NCBI GenBank assembly: GCA_015066515.1
Contig: SVOH01000019.1
Location: 1-38,996 of the forward strand
Direction: 5' to 3'
Length of the DNA: 38,996 nucleotides
Origin: Oscillospiraceae bacterium
Lineage (GTDB): Bacteria; Bacillota; Clostridia; Oscillospirales; Acutalibacteraceae
Made by a program: the position numbers and the translations under genes. Positions 22,746 through 31,927 of the stretch are shown here, in pieces; position 1 is the stretch's first letter; every line of letters starts with the position of its first letter. The notes under the pieces are model-generated. The model ran no database searches, was not told the origin of the DNA, and saw nothing but the letters and a program-made list of their open reading frames with translations.

Positions 22746-23603
22746 TTATAATCTCAATGTTTCTCCCGATTTGATTTCATAGACTTTTTTATCTATATCA
22801 AGCCAAATGGTTTTAAGTGTGGGGTTGTAGATTTTTGTGCCATCGGCGCTGTAAATAAGTGAGTTATACGCCTGTACGTAATCATAAATTTCTATGTTGG
22901 TTGCGTACCATATATCCTCGTGACCCGAAAGTTTTTTCATAACCTCTTCGCCGTGGTCCCAGTTGTTTTTGTTATCAAACTCAAAGCTGTGACCCCATAG
23001 GTAAAACAGTCTTGAACGGCGAGATGCTATATACATATTCTCGGAAAGGTCTATTTTTAAGAACTGGTCGATAAGCTCAAACACGTTTTCACGGTCGTGG
23101 TGAGCAGTGGGCTTCCAGTTGTGCCAATCATTTGGCAGCTCAAAGCCGTTATCGGTTGCGGTATTGCGTGAGTATGCAACATCAAGCTCGGTCAGATAAT
23201 TTTTAACCTTTTCGTAAGTATAACCGGGGTTTGAAAAAACGTGTATGCCGCTGTCGGGATAAGCCATACCGCGAATTATCATATCAAATTCCTGCTCAAG
23301 CTCGGTGCGGTTATCAAGTGCCTCGCGTATGCCTTCAATAGGGCGCAAGTAGCCCGATGCGCGATGGTTATAGTTGTGAATCGCCACCTCGTGACCACGG
23401 TTGATAATATACTCTCTTATCTCGTCGGAAGTAAGGTTGTCTTTAGGTGATCTGAATTTTTCACCCGTTACGTTAAAGGTGCATTTAAGAGCATATTTTT
23501 CGAGCAAATCAGAAAAGCGGATATCGCTTTTTCTGGCATCGTCGTAGCTAAGTGTTACGCATTTTGCTTTCCCCTCGGGAAAGCGCATAAAAACATATCT
23601 CAT
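22746..23603 (-). CDS. Polysaccharide deacetylase family protein
   Basis: This 285-aa NodB-fold protein would remove acetyl or similar groups from a sugar polymer or derivative. Motif 1 reads LSYDDA (Asp21 base, Asp22 metal ligand), in place of the usual TFDDG. The metal His pair is H76-x-x-x-H80 in HEVAIHNYNH. Later motifs include MAYPDSG and FYLWGHSFEF. There is no signal peptide, so it is likely cytoplasmic, which is unusual for peptidoglycan or chitin deacetylases. It overlaps the kinase gene upstream by 4 bases (ATGA) and is the last gene of the GH127-type operon, so a small sugar substrate is plausible. Confidence 0.85.
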   Translation of the reverse strand: MRYVFMRFPEGKAKCVTLSYDDARKSDIRFSDLLEKYALKCTFNVTGEKFRSPKDNLTSDEIREYIINRGHEVAIHNYNHRASGYLRPIEGIREALDNRTELEQEFDMIIRGMAYPDSGIHVFSNPGYTYEKVKNYLTELDVAYSRNTATDNGFELPNDWHNWKPTAHHDRENVFELIDQFLKIDLSENMYIASRRSRLFYLWGHSFEFDNKNNWDHGEEVMKKLSGHEDIWYATNIEIYDYVQAYNSLIYSADGTKIYNPTLKTIWLDIDKKVYEIKSGETLRL

Positions 23604-24493
23604 ATCATTTCTCCCATTAGCTTTACAATATCATTTTTTGTTGCAAGTCCGTCGCTAAATGCTGTAGCACTTCCTGCGGCAACCGCAAATTCTAAGCTGT
23701 ATTTATATCCTTGGTCGTAAAAAAAATAGTATAAAAACGCCGCTATGGCACTGTCGCCCGCGCCGACAGCACTTATAACGTTACCTTTTGGTGCTGCTTG
23801 GGTGTATGTTTCGCCATTTTTACAAGCCAAAACGGCACCTAATTCGCCCAGTGTTACCATTACGTTTTTAGCTCCCATGTCCTGTAACTTTTTGGCATAC
23901 GTTAATGCAGTATCAAAGTCGCTTATTTTTACGCCAAAAATTTGTCCAAGCTCATGATGATTGGGCTTTATCAAAAAGGGTTTATACTTTAAAGTGTTTA
24001 AAAGCAAATCTTTTTCAGCATCTACAACAAATTCAATACCCTTGTTTTTTAGACGCTCAAGTATTGTTTCATAGATGTTTTGTGGCAAAGCTTTTGGCAC
24101 AGAGCCAGACAACACCAAAAAGTCACCCGATTTAAGATTATCAAACTCTTTATAAAGTTGCTGTAACTCATTATCAGATATATCTGGACCTGCGGCATTT
24201 ATATCGGTATCGTTTAGTTTAACGTTTATACGGGTGTTACCAGAAACTTTTACAAAATCACATTCTATTCCGCGTGAGTTAAGATGTTTTTCGAGTGCAT
24301 CCCCTGTAAATCCGCCGACAAACCCCATACAAGTCGATTTTAGCCCAAGTTCTTTGAGCATAAGCGACACATTTATACCTTTGCCGCCAAAGCTTATTTT
24401 TTCGCCCTTTGTACGATTAACAACACCCGATTTAAAATCATCAACCGTAATGTAATAATCTACCGCGGGGTTTAATGTTAAAGTATATATCAT
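23600..24493 (-). CDS. PfkB-type hexose-phosphate kinase (1-phosphofructokinase type)
   Basis: This 297-aa ribokinase-family enzyme resembles 1-phosphofructokinase (FruK) and tagatose-6-phosphate kinase (LacC). It has TLNPAVDYYI at the N-terminus, the PfkB signature FGGKGINVS (~35-43), PNHHELGQI, and the catalytic loop VGAGDS with Asp247. It phosphorylates a sugar phosphate using ATP. No fructose PTS gene adjoins it, so a fructose-1-phosphate role is not supported by context. It begins 1 base after the creatininase gene stops and overlaps the deacetylase gene. Confidence 0.85.
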   Translation of the reverse strand: MIYTLTLNPAVDYYITVDDFKSGVVNRTKGEKISFGGKGINVSLMLKELGLKSTCMGFVGGFTGDALEKHLNSRGIECDFVKVSGNTRINVKLNDTDINAAGPDISDNELQQLYKEFDNLKSGDFLVLSGSVPKALPQNIYETILERLKNKGIEFVVDAEKDLLLNTLKYKPFLIKPNHHELGQIFGVKISDFDTALTYAKKLQDMGAKNVMVTLGELGAVLACKNGETYTQAAPKGNVISAVGAGDSAIAAFLYYFFYDQGYKYSLEFAVAAGSATAFSDGLATKNDIVKLMGEMI

Positions 24494-24494
24494 A

Positions 24495-25295
24495 TTATTT
24501 TGCCTTTGCTTTTATCTTGCCGTAAAAATCTTGTTGTAATTTTGGAGCAACGGTATCACGCTTTACATTAGCAATTATTTCTGCAAGGTCGTCTACTGCC
24601 GCCGCAATTGCGATTTCGCCCTTTTCTTTTGTTGCGGCATGTGGCTCACCTGTAACATTCTTGGGCCATTTATCATACCACCAAAGCCCTGTGTAAACAC
24701 GACCACCCAAATTGGCAAGCTCGTGCTTTGGCACCATTCTGCCTGTTTCTTTATGATACTCAAGCTTTACGCTGTCAGAAGTTACCGCCATAACCATACT
24801 TGTTTCGCGCTCGTCGGCATGACCGCCTCGCTCAGTTTCCCAAATATCTAAATCTTCAAAACGACCAGGACCATATGCAAAACAACTGTATAAAGTATAA
24901 TCTACCTCACGGTCAAGCTGTGACATTGCAAAATACTGTAAAAAGTTGGTGTTACCACCGTGACCGCTGACAATTAAAATCTTTTTAAAGCCATTACTTG
25001 CGATTTGGTCGAGTAACTGCTCGAGCATTTTGCAAAGCAAATCGGTTTGAAAGTTTATGGCACCCGTAAAGCAAGCCGCCTCGTGAACCTGACCAAACCA
25101 ATAGGTAGGAAACACAACGCAGTTTTCTTTTTGCGCCGCACGCACGCATATATCGTGACACACAAGACCATCTGTGCCAAAAGGCAAATGGTCGCCATGT
25201 CTCTCAAGGCAACCTATCGGCAAAATGCAAAGTTGCTCTTCTTTGACAAGTTTCTCAAAATCGGGTGGTGTTAAATAGTCCCATCTCACTTCCAT
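24495..25295 (-). CDS. Creatininase-family amidohydrolase
   Basis: This 266-aa protein of the creatininase/formamide-hydrolase family contains the metal motifs ERHGDHLPFGTD, SGHGGNTN and GGHADERETS (Glu and His ligands). The start at 25295 follows GTGAGG; the frame is open upstream but that part overlaps the GH127-type gene and has no ribosome site. Family members cleave cyclic amides or act in cofactor and riboflavin-type pathways, so the reaction here is unknown. Its position between a glycosidase and a sugar kinase suggests it acts on an amide-bearing sugar or a breakdown product, which is inference. Confidence 0.85.
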   Translation of the reverse strand: MEVRWDYLTPPDFEKLVKEEQLCILPIGCLERHGDHLPFGTDGLVCHDICVRAAQKENCVVFPTYWFGQVHEAACFTGAINFQTDLLCKMLEQLLDQIASNGFKKILIVSGHGGNTNFLQYFAMSQLDREVDYTLYSCFAYGPGRFEDLDIWETERGGHADERETSMVMAVTSDSVKLEYHKETGRMVPKHELANLGGRVYTGLWWYDKWPKNVTGEPHAATKEKGEIAIAAAVDDLAEIIANVKRDTVAPKLQQDFYGKIKAKAK

Positions 25296-25305
25296 GTTTA
25301 AAGCC

Positions 25306-27264
25306 TCACTTTGTATTGAACCAAACTGCCATTTTGCTCTCTTCGGTCCAAAGTTTACCTGCTGAAGCATAATCAGTGACGGTGAAATATCCGCCATCGG
25401 TAGTAGGAATCCGGGCCTCTATTGCGCAATCATAAGGTGCTGATTTTGTTTCGGGAATAACAATATCAATGTATCCGTCATCGTTTACCTTTACGCTTAC
25501 AGCATCATCAACGCTGTAGCCCAAACGATTTTCCTGTGCGAGCATTAAAGGACCGTACTGTATAGCGATGTGATTTTGGGTAGACGGGTGTTCCTTATCA
25601 AAGGTTGGAACCATATAGTTAACGCCCCAAATAACCTTGTTCATCAAAATTTGACTGCCGTAAGGAATTGGGAATATAGCGCGAGCTCGCATATCAAAAT
25701 CAATGTCAATTACGTCACCGCTTGTCCACTTGCGATAAATAGATATATATCCCTTTGGAGCCGTAACTGCATTGCCGTTTACTAAAACGGCGGTGTTTAC
25801 ACTCCACTCAGGGTTTCTTATAAGAATTTCAAATTCCTTGTCACAGTCGGTATCAACCGTAATTTTAACCTTGCTGTCAACAGGATATGCGGTATCAATC
25901 TTAAGCGTAACGTTATCGCCACTTACGAGTGGTTGTGTAACACTGCCCTTTTCGAACAGGTTTACAACAACACCATTTTTACTTGTAAGCACCGCCGTTT
26001 TCATAGCGGCGCCAATACCTGCAGCGCCAATACATATACAACAACCGTAGTATCGTCCGTCAGCAAACGGCTTAAGTCCACCCGTACCGTTACCGCGAAT
26101 ACCTGCAGTAAGTGGGCTATAGCTGTCAAACGGCATTGGTACCATCGTAAGCTCGGGGTACATTTTAGCCGCTGTTGTGTCAATAGCACCGTCGGTATTA
26201 ACAGCGCCTAAATATCCGTTATAAAGTGAGCGCTCAAACGCATCCATATAACGTGGGTCGCCTGTAATAAGATTAAGCTGATAGAAAAACTGCATAAGCG
26301 TTACCGTAACACAGGTTTCTTGTGCGCGAGGATCTTCTTTGTCGGGATTTGCCTGACGCACGGTGGAGTGGTCAAATAGCTCATGTGTACAGCCTGCAGA
26401 GCCGATAACCGTAAAGTCATCCTCTAAAATGCGATTTGCAAAATTGATTATAGCGGTTAAGTGTCTTTCGTTTTTGCGGATACGATAGTACTCTAAAAGG
26501 CCGACAAAGCAAGAGGTCATTTCATAAGCCTTTGTAACCGGGTACTGATATGGATGCAATTCGTTACGGTAAGCTAATTCAAATACGTTTTCAACATCCA
26601 TACCACCGCAAGCAACTATATAATCAGCAAAGTCAAGATATTTTGCCTCACCCGTAAGTGAATAAAGACGGACAATCGGTTCCAAAATAGAAGAAGAGTT
26701 AAGTCCACGCCAATGACGTGTAAGACGAGTGATAAGCAATTTGCCTTGGTTTGCCCAACCAATTTTAGAGCATAGATAATCGACCTGACGCTTCATACAT
26801 TCAATTACCATATCGTTAAACTCTTTATCGTCAGAAATTTCTACGAAGTACTGCATACCAAGAAGCACATATTTGCGGCTCCAAAGGTCCCACCCGTCAA
26901 ATTCCTTTTCTACCGAATAGGTGCTTATACGACCAAGCTCATCTTGTGCAGCAACAAGGTCTTTTACCGACGCTTTAAGCACCTCAAAAAGCTCATTATC
27001 TTTTGAATAAGAATATACGAAGCAAGCTCCTCGCATCATTTTGCCCCAGAATTCGCCACGCCAACCTGCGTCAACTATGTCGGGATTTGTGCGAAACTGC
27101 TCTACAAAAAGGCTCCACATTTTACTGTCGCGAAGCTGCATATCTGTAATAAGATTAAGGCTACTGTCCAACCAACCGCTAAACTTTCTGCCCTTTATAA
27201 TATCAAAAAATTTGTCGGTTGTATTTCTTGGATAATTAGCTGTTTTTTCACTATAAAAATTCAT
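25306..27264 (-). CDS. GH127-like beta-L-arabinofuranosidase family protein
   Basis: This 652-aa protein fits the DUF1680/GH127-type layout: an (alpha/alpha)6 barrel (residues ~15-430) followed by beta-sandwich domains. The zinc-thiolate site of the family is recognisable as E316-T-C318 (QETCVTVTL) and C408-C409 (YYGCCIC), with C408 as the expected nucleophile. Glu295 (CTHELF) is a possible acid/base. There is no signal peptide, so it is intracellular. Characterised members release beta-L-arabinofuranose, but related families differ, so the sugar is not certain. It is the first gene after the promoter at 27303-27331 and has a GGGAGGAGG ribosome site. Confidence 0.82.
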   Translation of the reverse strand: MNFYSEKTANYPRNTTDKFFDIIKGRKFSGWLDSSLNLITDMQLRDSKMWSLFVEQFRTNPDIVDAGWRGEFWGKMMRGACFVYSYSKDNELFEVLKASVKDLVAAQDELGRISTYSVEKEFDGWDLWSRKYVLLGMQYFVEISDDKEFNDMVIECMKRQVDYLCSKIGWANQGKLLITRLTRHWRGLNSSSILEPIVRLYSLTGEAKYLDFADYIVACGGMDVENVFELAYRNELHPYQYPVTKAYEMTSCFVGLLEYYRIRKNERHLTAIINFANRILEDDFTVIGSAGCTHELFDHSTVRQANPDKEDPRAQETCVTVTLMQFFYQLNLITGDPRYMDAFERSLYNGYLGAVNTDGAIDTTAAKMYPELTMVPMPFDSYSPLTAGIRGNGTGGLKPFADGRYYGCCICIGAAGIGAAMKTAVLTSKNGVVVNLFEKGSVTQPLVSGDNVTLKIDTAYPVDSKVKITVDTDCDKEFEILIRNPEWSVNTAVLVNGNAVTAPKGYISIYRKWTSGDVIDIDFDMRARAIFPIPYGSQILMNKVIWGVNYMVPTFDKEHPSTQNHIAIQYGPLMLAQENRLGYSVDDAVSVKVNDDGYIDIVIPETKSAPYDCAIEARIPTTDGGYFTVTDYASAGKLWTEESKMAVWFNTK

Positions 27265-27302
27265 AATATTTTCCTCCTCCCAAGAGTTTACATTTTAAGT
27301 TT

Positions 27303-27331
27303 AATATAATATATATTTTTTTAAAAGTCAA
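27303..27331 (-). promoter_or_regulatory. Sigma-A promoter of the GH127-type operon
   Basis: On the minus strand TTGACT (27326-27331), 17 bases, then TATATT (27303-27308). The following leader is about 30 bases. No operator repeat is obvious. Confidence 0.7.
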
Positions 27332-27358
27332 TGCAAACGGTCAACAAATACAAAAAAG

Positions 27359-27387
27359 TGGAAATTGATAAATCTATGTGATATAAT
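27359..27387 (+). promoter_or_regulatory. Promoter of lnt
   Basis: TGGAAA (27359-27364), 17 bases, then TATAAT (27382-27387). It is divergent from the GH127-type promoter with about 27 bases between the two -35 boxes. Confidence 0.6.
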
Positions 27388-27416
27388 ATACTAAATTTTA
27401 AAAAGGAGGCGGTATA

Positions 27417-28970
27417 ATGACGGTAAAAAGTTTTTTTCAAAAAACTTTTATTTTACTTTTTATAAGTGCACTTTTATCGGCATTGCCGCTCACTTTTTCA
27501 AGCCTTTTTTTACTTTCGTGGGTATCATTTGTGCCGCTTTTTTACGTTATTATTAAGGCAAGTGGCGACAAGCTACACTATGCCTTTGGTCGTGGATTTT
27601 TATTTGGTTTTTTATATCACGCCTGTATATATTATTGGTTTATATGGTTTTATCCGCTTGACTATGTAAATCTTACAAACGGCGCTTCAATAGCGGTGGT
27701 GGCACTCGCTTGGTTTGGTATAAGTATAGTTCACGGTGTGTTGTGGTGTATACCGTTTGTTTGCTGTCATTTTGCAAGGAAGATTTCAAGCAACAAAATG
27801 CTTTTATCACTTGTTGCGATTGTTGGGATTATTGCAGCGCAAAGAATTACTGCCATAGGCGAGCTTTCTTTTCCGTGGGCTAGGATATCACTTGGGCAGT
27901 ATAAGGCTACTGCACTTATACAAACGGCGTCAATTTGGGGTGCCGAAGGCGTTGATATTTTAATTTTGCTAATAAACGCGCTGATTACCGTGGCACTGCT
28001 TTCAAAGGCCAAAAGGCGCATTGTAGCATTTACTGTTGCGGCGGTGCTGTTTTGCTCTAATTTGTGCTTTGGTATTGTAAGAATCAACACGGCTACTATA
28101 GGTCAAGATTTAAAAATTATGACCGTTCAAGCCAGCGTAACGCAGGATGAAAAATGGGACAGCAAGGGTGACAAAATTTGCCTTGAAGCCTATTCCTCAC
28201 TTACAAAAGATAACTTTACCGACGATGTTGATTTAATTATGTGGCCTGAAAGCGCTGTGCCGAAAATATATAAAAACGCAAGCGCTTTAAAGGATTATAA
28301 AAAGCTGTCAAAAGAGCTTGATACACCCATTCTTGCCGGTATAATTCTAAAGACTGCCGCCGGCAACACCAACAACGCAGTACTTGTAACGAGTGAGGGC
28401 GCACAAGAAATTTACAACAAGCGTCAAATGGTACCTTTTGGTGAATATATGCCCTATAAGGCATTTTTATCAAAGGTGTTCCCCGTGCTAACAGAGCTCA
28501 ATATTATTGAAGACGATTACATTGGTGGAAATAGCGCCGAAATTATGAGTGTAAACGGCGGAAGGTTGGGTAATATTATTTGTTTTGAAAGCATTTATCC
28601 GCAGCTTACACGGCAAAGCACACTTGATGGCGCCCAACTTATGATAGAGCTTACAAACGACTCTTGGTTAAAAGATTCCCCCGCAATGTATCAGCATCTT
28701 GCGCACGGCGTTTTTCGCAGTGTAGAAAACGGGCGATATCTTATACGAAGTGCAAACTCCGGTATATCGGCGGTAATTGATAACCACGGAAACATAAAAT
28801 CAGTTCTTAATATAAACGAAACGGGCGCCATTACCGATACTGTTCAGTATATAGATGAGCAAACAATATACACAAAAACAGGTGACACAGTCTTTCCAAT
28901 TTGTTGCGCAACAGTTTTGATTTGGCTTGCAATACTGATTGTTAAAAAGATAAAAACGGTGAACAAATAA
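27417..28970 (+). CDS. lnt: Apolipoprotein N-acyltransferase
   Basis: This 517-aa integral membrane enzyme adds a third acyl chain to the N-terminal Cys of lipoproteins. The first ~220 residues hold 6-7 membrane segments. The periplasm-facing nitrilase domain follows (residues ~230-485), and one more membrane segment lies at ~490-510. The catalytic triad is intact: Glu278 (IMWPESA), Lys335 (YNKRQMVPFGEY) and Cys389 (GNIICFESIYP). The ribosome site AAGGAGG is optimal. Lnt is typical of Gram-negative bacteria, but I recall annotated homologues in some Clostridia. It stands alone between divergent and convergent neighbours. The last codons lie in the terminator hairpin. Confidence 0.92.
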   Translation: MTVKSFFQKTFILLFISALLSALPLTFSSLFLLSWVSFVPLFYVIIKASGDKLHYAFGRGFLFGFLYHACIYYWFIWFYPLDYVNLTNGASIAVVALAWFGISIVHGVLWCIPFVCCHFARKISSNKMLLSLVAIVGIIAAQRITAIGELSFPWARISLGQYKATALIQTASIWGAEGVDILILLINALITVALLSKAKRRIVAFTVAAVLFCSNLCFGIVRINTATIGQDLKIMTVQASVTQDEKWDSKGDKICLEAYSSLTKDNFTDDVDLIMWPESAVPKIYKNASALKDYKKLSKELDTPILAGIILKTAAGNTNNAVLVTSEGAQEIYNKRQMVPFGEYMPYKAFLSKVFPVLTELNIIEDDYIGGNSAEIMSVNGGRLGNIICFESIYPQLTRQSTLDGAQLMIELTNDSWLKDSPAMYQHLAHGVFRSVENGRYLIRSANSGISAVIDNHGNIKSVLNINETGAITDTVQYIDEQTIYTKTGDTVFPICCATVLIWLAILIVKKIKTVNK

Positions 28971-28986
28971 TTTGTTCACCGTTTTT
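28952..28986. terminator. Bidirectional terminator, overlaps end of lnt
   Basis: AAAAACGGTGAACAA and TTGTTCACCGTTTTT form a 15-bp stem with a short loop that includes the lnt stop codon. A T-run on the right serves lnt and an A-run on the left serves the converging GH78-like operon. Confidence 0.85.
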
Positions 28987-28989
28987 TTA

Positions 28990-30864
28990 TTATTGTTTGT
29001 TAAATAAGTGATAATAATATACCGGTAGTGCGCTCCATCCGTGGCAAAGGCTTCCTGCTCCGCCAAAGTCTGCCTCACCCTTAATGGTCTCCCAGAAGGT
29101 TGTGGCTCCGTTATCTAACATATATCCGTAAAGCTCACGAATTTCATTTAGTATATATTCTTTATTGTCAGGGTTTGCGGCAAGCAATGCGTCGTATTTA
29201 TAAATCAGCATTGAAAGTGATGTCTCAATAAGGTTTTTGTCCTCTTTGATTGCTCTTAATGTGCGCTCGTCACCAAGACCTATAAGCAAAGCAAACGAGT
29301 TACCAAGTTGAGATTTAAAACTGCGGTCATCGGTACGCAAAACAAAGTTGCCGTCGCTTTCGTCAAAAAACTCTTTGTTTATTGCAGTCTTTATGCTGTC
29401 AAAATCGCAATCAAATTCCACACCTGCCATATCGCACATTTCGAGGAACATTTTGCCCGCATATACGAATGCACAGTTAAGAATAAGATGAAAACAATCC
29501 TTGTACTCGTAACCAATCTGAGTTGGTATTTTATCGGCACTGCCGTCGGTCCACTCATAAAAATTCCAATAAGGCGCATCAAACTGGCGGATAAGATTAT
29601 TCTTTTCTATTCTTGATTTAAAGCTGTTCATAATGCGAAGCATTGTAGGCATTGTTGTATCTAAAATTGATTTATCGCCTGTATATTTTATATACTCATA
29701 AACCTCAACTGCATACATAACCGAGAAAAACGGTATTGCAGGTCCATCTACCGAAGGATACGTAAGCTCTAAAAATCCGTCAGAACGTGTTCCCTTTGCA
29801 ACAAGCTCTATGTTTGCTTTAGCAAATTCGGTCTCGCGGAAGACGTAATAACCGCAAAGCATTTGATTACGAGAATCGAGTACATAAAGCGCCTGCTCGC
29901 GCCATGGCGTATCCTCATAGTGCATATTCATACAAAGCCTTAATGTGCGTATGCAAACGTCATAAATTTTTTGGTCAAGCGGATTATCAAGCTTAAAATC
30001 ATTTATCGTCATTGGATAAATGTAGGGCATTATACCAACCGATATAATCTCTACGCCCTCGGGTAAAAAGGCCTGAATATACCTACCTGACATTCTTATA
30101 AAATACTGACTAAATTCGTGCTCGCCCTCTGTAAGCTCAAAATTAAAAGCAAATTCGCGTCCCCAAAGAGCATAACGCACACCGCCATCGGTAATGTGCT
30201 GTCCGTATGCAATTTTTGCCTTACCGGGCTTTGTAGCCTTGAATTTAACATGCAAATAACCTGCGGTTTCGCAACCTAAATCATACAGCTGTTTTTCACT
30301 ATCTATGAGTTTTCCTTCGACAAATGGGAGCGGAACGGTTTTTAAAATAGGTCTTGGCATAAGGTTGTAACTAATGTCGCTTTCCACGCAGGGTATATCG
30401 CAAACATAATCCCCTACACGCATATCACTGCTGTATCCCAATTGACCGCTGAGTTTTGTATTTGTATTTTGAATATAGCGGTTATCGTATCCACCAAGAA
30501 CACCTGCACGGCTATATGTAACTGTATTTCCGTCTTGCGCTACTGTGTATATAACACCCGCACCGCTTTCGATATGTATGTGCGTGTTAATTCCCTCGTA
30601 ACGAACCGAAAGTGTAAAGGTATTTTCGCCATTGACACACAGCTCGGTTATATCAAGCTCGTCGTAATACTTATAATTAGGGTATCCTGCATATTGACCA
30701 AAGCCTGCCAAACGATCGTTTACATACAAAACGTAGTCGCTTTCAGCACAAACCGTAAAGGTTGCTTTTTTTCCGTCAAAGAGGAACTTTTCCTCAAAAA
30801 CGGCATATTCATTTTCTTTTGGACTGTTGTTTATCCAGATCCATTTTGCATTTTTATCTAACAT
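28990..30864 (-). CDS. GH78-like alpha-L-rhamnosidase family protein
   Basis: This 624-aa protein resembles alpha-L-rhamnosidases. N-terminal beta-sandwich domains (residues ~5-310) begin AKWIWINNSP. The (alpha/alpha)6 barrel follows, with DTPWREQALYVLDSR near residue 320 and WNFYEWTDGS near 430. Near the C-terminus, WETIKGEADFGG and SLCHGWSALP match the region of the family's catalytic Glu and His. There is no signal peptide, so it acts inside the cell. Related GH78 families hydrolyse other sugars, so the substrate is uncertain. It is the last gene of an operon with a histidine phosphatase and a zinc-ribbon membrane protein. Confidence 0.75.
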   Translation of the reverse strand: MLDKNAKWIWINNSPKENEYAVFEEKFLFDGKKATFTVCAESDYVLYVNDRLAGFGQYAGYPNYKYYDELDITELCVNGENTFTLSVRYEGINTHIHIESGAGVIYTVAQDGNTVTYSRAGVLGGYDNRYIQNTNTKLSGQLGYSSDMRVGDYVCDIPCVESDISYNLMPRPILKTVPLPFVEGKLIDSEKQLYDLGCETAGYLHVKFKATKPGKAKIAYGQHITDGGVRYALWGREFAFNFELTEGEHEFSQYFIRMSGRYIQAFLPEGVEIISVGIMPYIYPMTINDFKLDNPLDQKIYDVCIRTLRLCMNMHYEDTPWREQALYVLDSRNQMLCGYYVFRETEFAKANIELVAKGTRSDGFLELTYPSVDGPAIPFFSVMYAVEVYEYIKYTGDKSILDTTMPTMLRIMNSFKSRIEKNNLIRQFDAPYWNFYEWTDGSADKIPTQIGYEYKDCFHLILNCAFVYAGKMFLEMCDMAGVEFDCDFDSIKTAINKEFFDESDGNFVLRTDDRSFKSQLGNSFALLIGLGDERTLRAIKEDKNLIETSLSMLIYKYDALLAANPDNKEYILNEIRELYGYMLDNGATTFWETIKGEADFGGAGSLCHGWSALPVYYYHLFNKQ

Positions 30865-30873
30865 ATTTTTCTC

Positions 30874-31551
30874 CTACTTGCCGTACATATTTTCGGCAGT
30901 TATTTTTTCTATATGTCTAGCGTCGTTTACAAGCTCTAATTTCGGTGCTGTAAGCTCGCCAATTTTGTTTTTAAAGCTCACCACCGTTATAGCGGTAAAG
31001 CACGGTCTGATTGTCTGACAAATAAATGGGAACGGTAGATTTAATATATGCGCCAGCACAGCACTGGATGAGCCACCATGACTTACAAGCATTATCGTGT
31101 CGCTGTTTTCTTTTGTAACGCGGTAATAATCGCCCTCTCGACAAAGCCCAAACGAGCTAATCCAATCGTCAAATGCCTTTATTACCTTGTTATAATTCTT
31201 TAAAAAGGTGCTATCCTTATACTCGGAAGTGTTTTGCCAATCAACGTTCATAACGCTCTTGCCGTTCGCTATCCACTCGTCAGCACAATCCCACGGATGA
31301 ATAAAATCATCAGTACCACGCATACCCCAGTCTATTTCGCGCATAAAGTCAAGCTGTGTTATTTCCATATTGTGCCGCAAAGCTATATGCTTGGCAGTTT
31401 CATACGCACGACCACAAGAAGACGAAAATATTTTATCAACTTGCTCATCCTTTAGTCGCTCAGCGGCCGCCTCGGCTTGAGGATGACCTATTTCTGTAAG
31501 GCAGTCTTTTTTATAATCGGGATGTCCGTGACGAACAAATATAATCTTCAT
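30874..31551 (-). CDS. Histidine phosphatase family protein
   Basis: This 225-aa protein begins with the catalytic VRHGHPDY (His8) and has LTEIGHPQAEAAAERL, SSSCGRAYETAK and the second His in MLVSHGGSS (~residue 155). This is the phosphoglycerate mutase-like layout. It probably dephosphorylates a small metabolite such as a sugar phosphate, but the substrate is unknown. It lies between the zinc-ribbon gene (23 bases upstream) and the GH78-like gene (9 bases downstream), so a role in sugar phosphate turnover is plausible. Confidence 0.85.
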   Translation of the reverse strand: MKIIFVRHGHPDYKKDCLTEIGHPQAEAAAERLKDEQVDKIFSSSCGRAYETAKHIALRHNMEITQLDFMREIDWGMRGTDDFIHPWDCADEWIANGKSVMNVDWQNTSEYKDSTFLKNYNKVIKAFDDWISSFGLCREGDYYRVTKENSDTIMLVSHGGSSSAVLAHILNLPFPFICQTIRPCFTAITVVSFKNKIGELTAPKLELVNDARHIEKITAENMYGK

Positions 31552-31574
31552 AATTAGTTCCCTGCTTTTTTAAT

Positions 31575-31901
31575 TTAAATATACATATTATTGGCAACCT
31601 TCATACCAACCATAAACGTAAACGCAAATATTGCTGCATATATCAAAACTACCAGTACCACCGATACTATCACGCCGACCAAGGCGCCCCAGCCTATGCG
31701 TTTGGCGCGAATAGGTGTATCGCCGCCCCATATAATCCATAACACAAGGCCTACAAGTGGAAAGAAAAACCCTAACCACCACCAACCAACGCTATTAGAA
31801 TCGCACTCGGTAGATTTTTGTCTTGTCCTAACCGCACATCCACAACCCAAGCAGACATCGGCCTGATCGTTTATTTCTTTACCGCAATACTGACAATACA
31901 T
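31575..31901 (-). CDS. Zinc-ribbon membrane protein
   Basis: This 108-aa protein starts with a zinc-ribbon (YCQYCGKEI ... VCLGCGCAV; Cys3, Cys6, Cys17, Cys20). After a linker it has two membrane segments (about 41-59 and 72-97). The ribosome site is AAGGAGTGATGGT. Function is unknown; such proteins are common in Bacillota and may sense or scaffold at the membrane. It is divergent from a second protein of the same plan across a compact promoter pair. Confidence 0.8.
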   Translation of the reverse strand: MYCQYCGKEINDQADVCLGCGCAVRTRQKSTECDSNSVGWWWLGFFFPLVGLVLWIIWGGDTPIRAKRIGWGALVGVIVSVVLVVLIYAAIFAFTFMVGMKVANNMYI

Positions 31902-31927
31902 ACCATCACTCCTTATAATATACTAAA

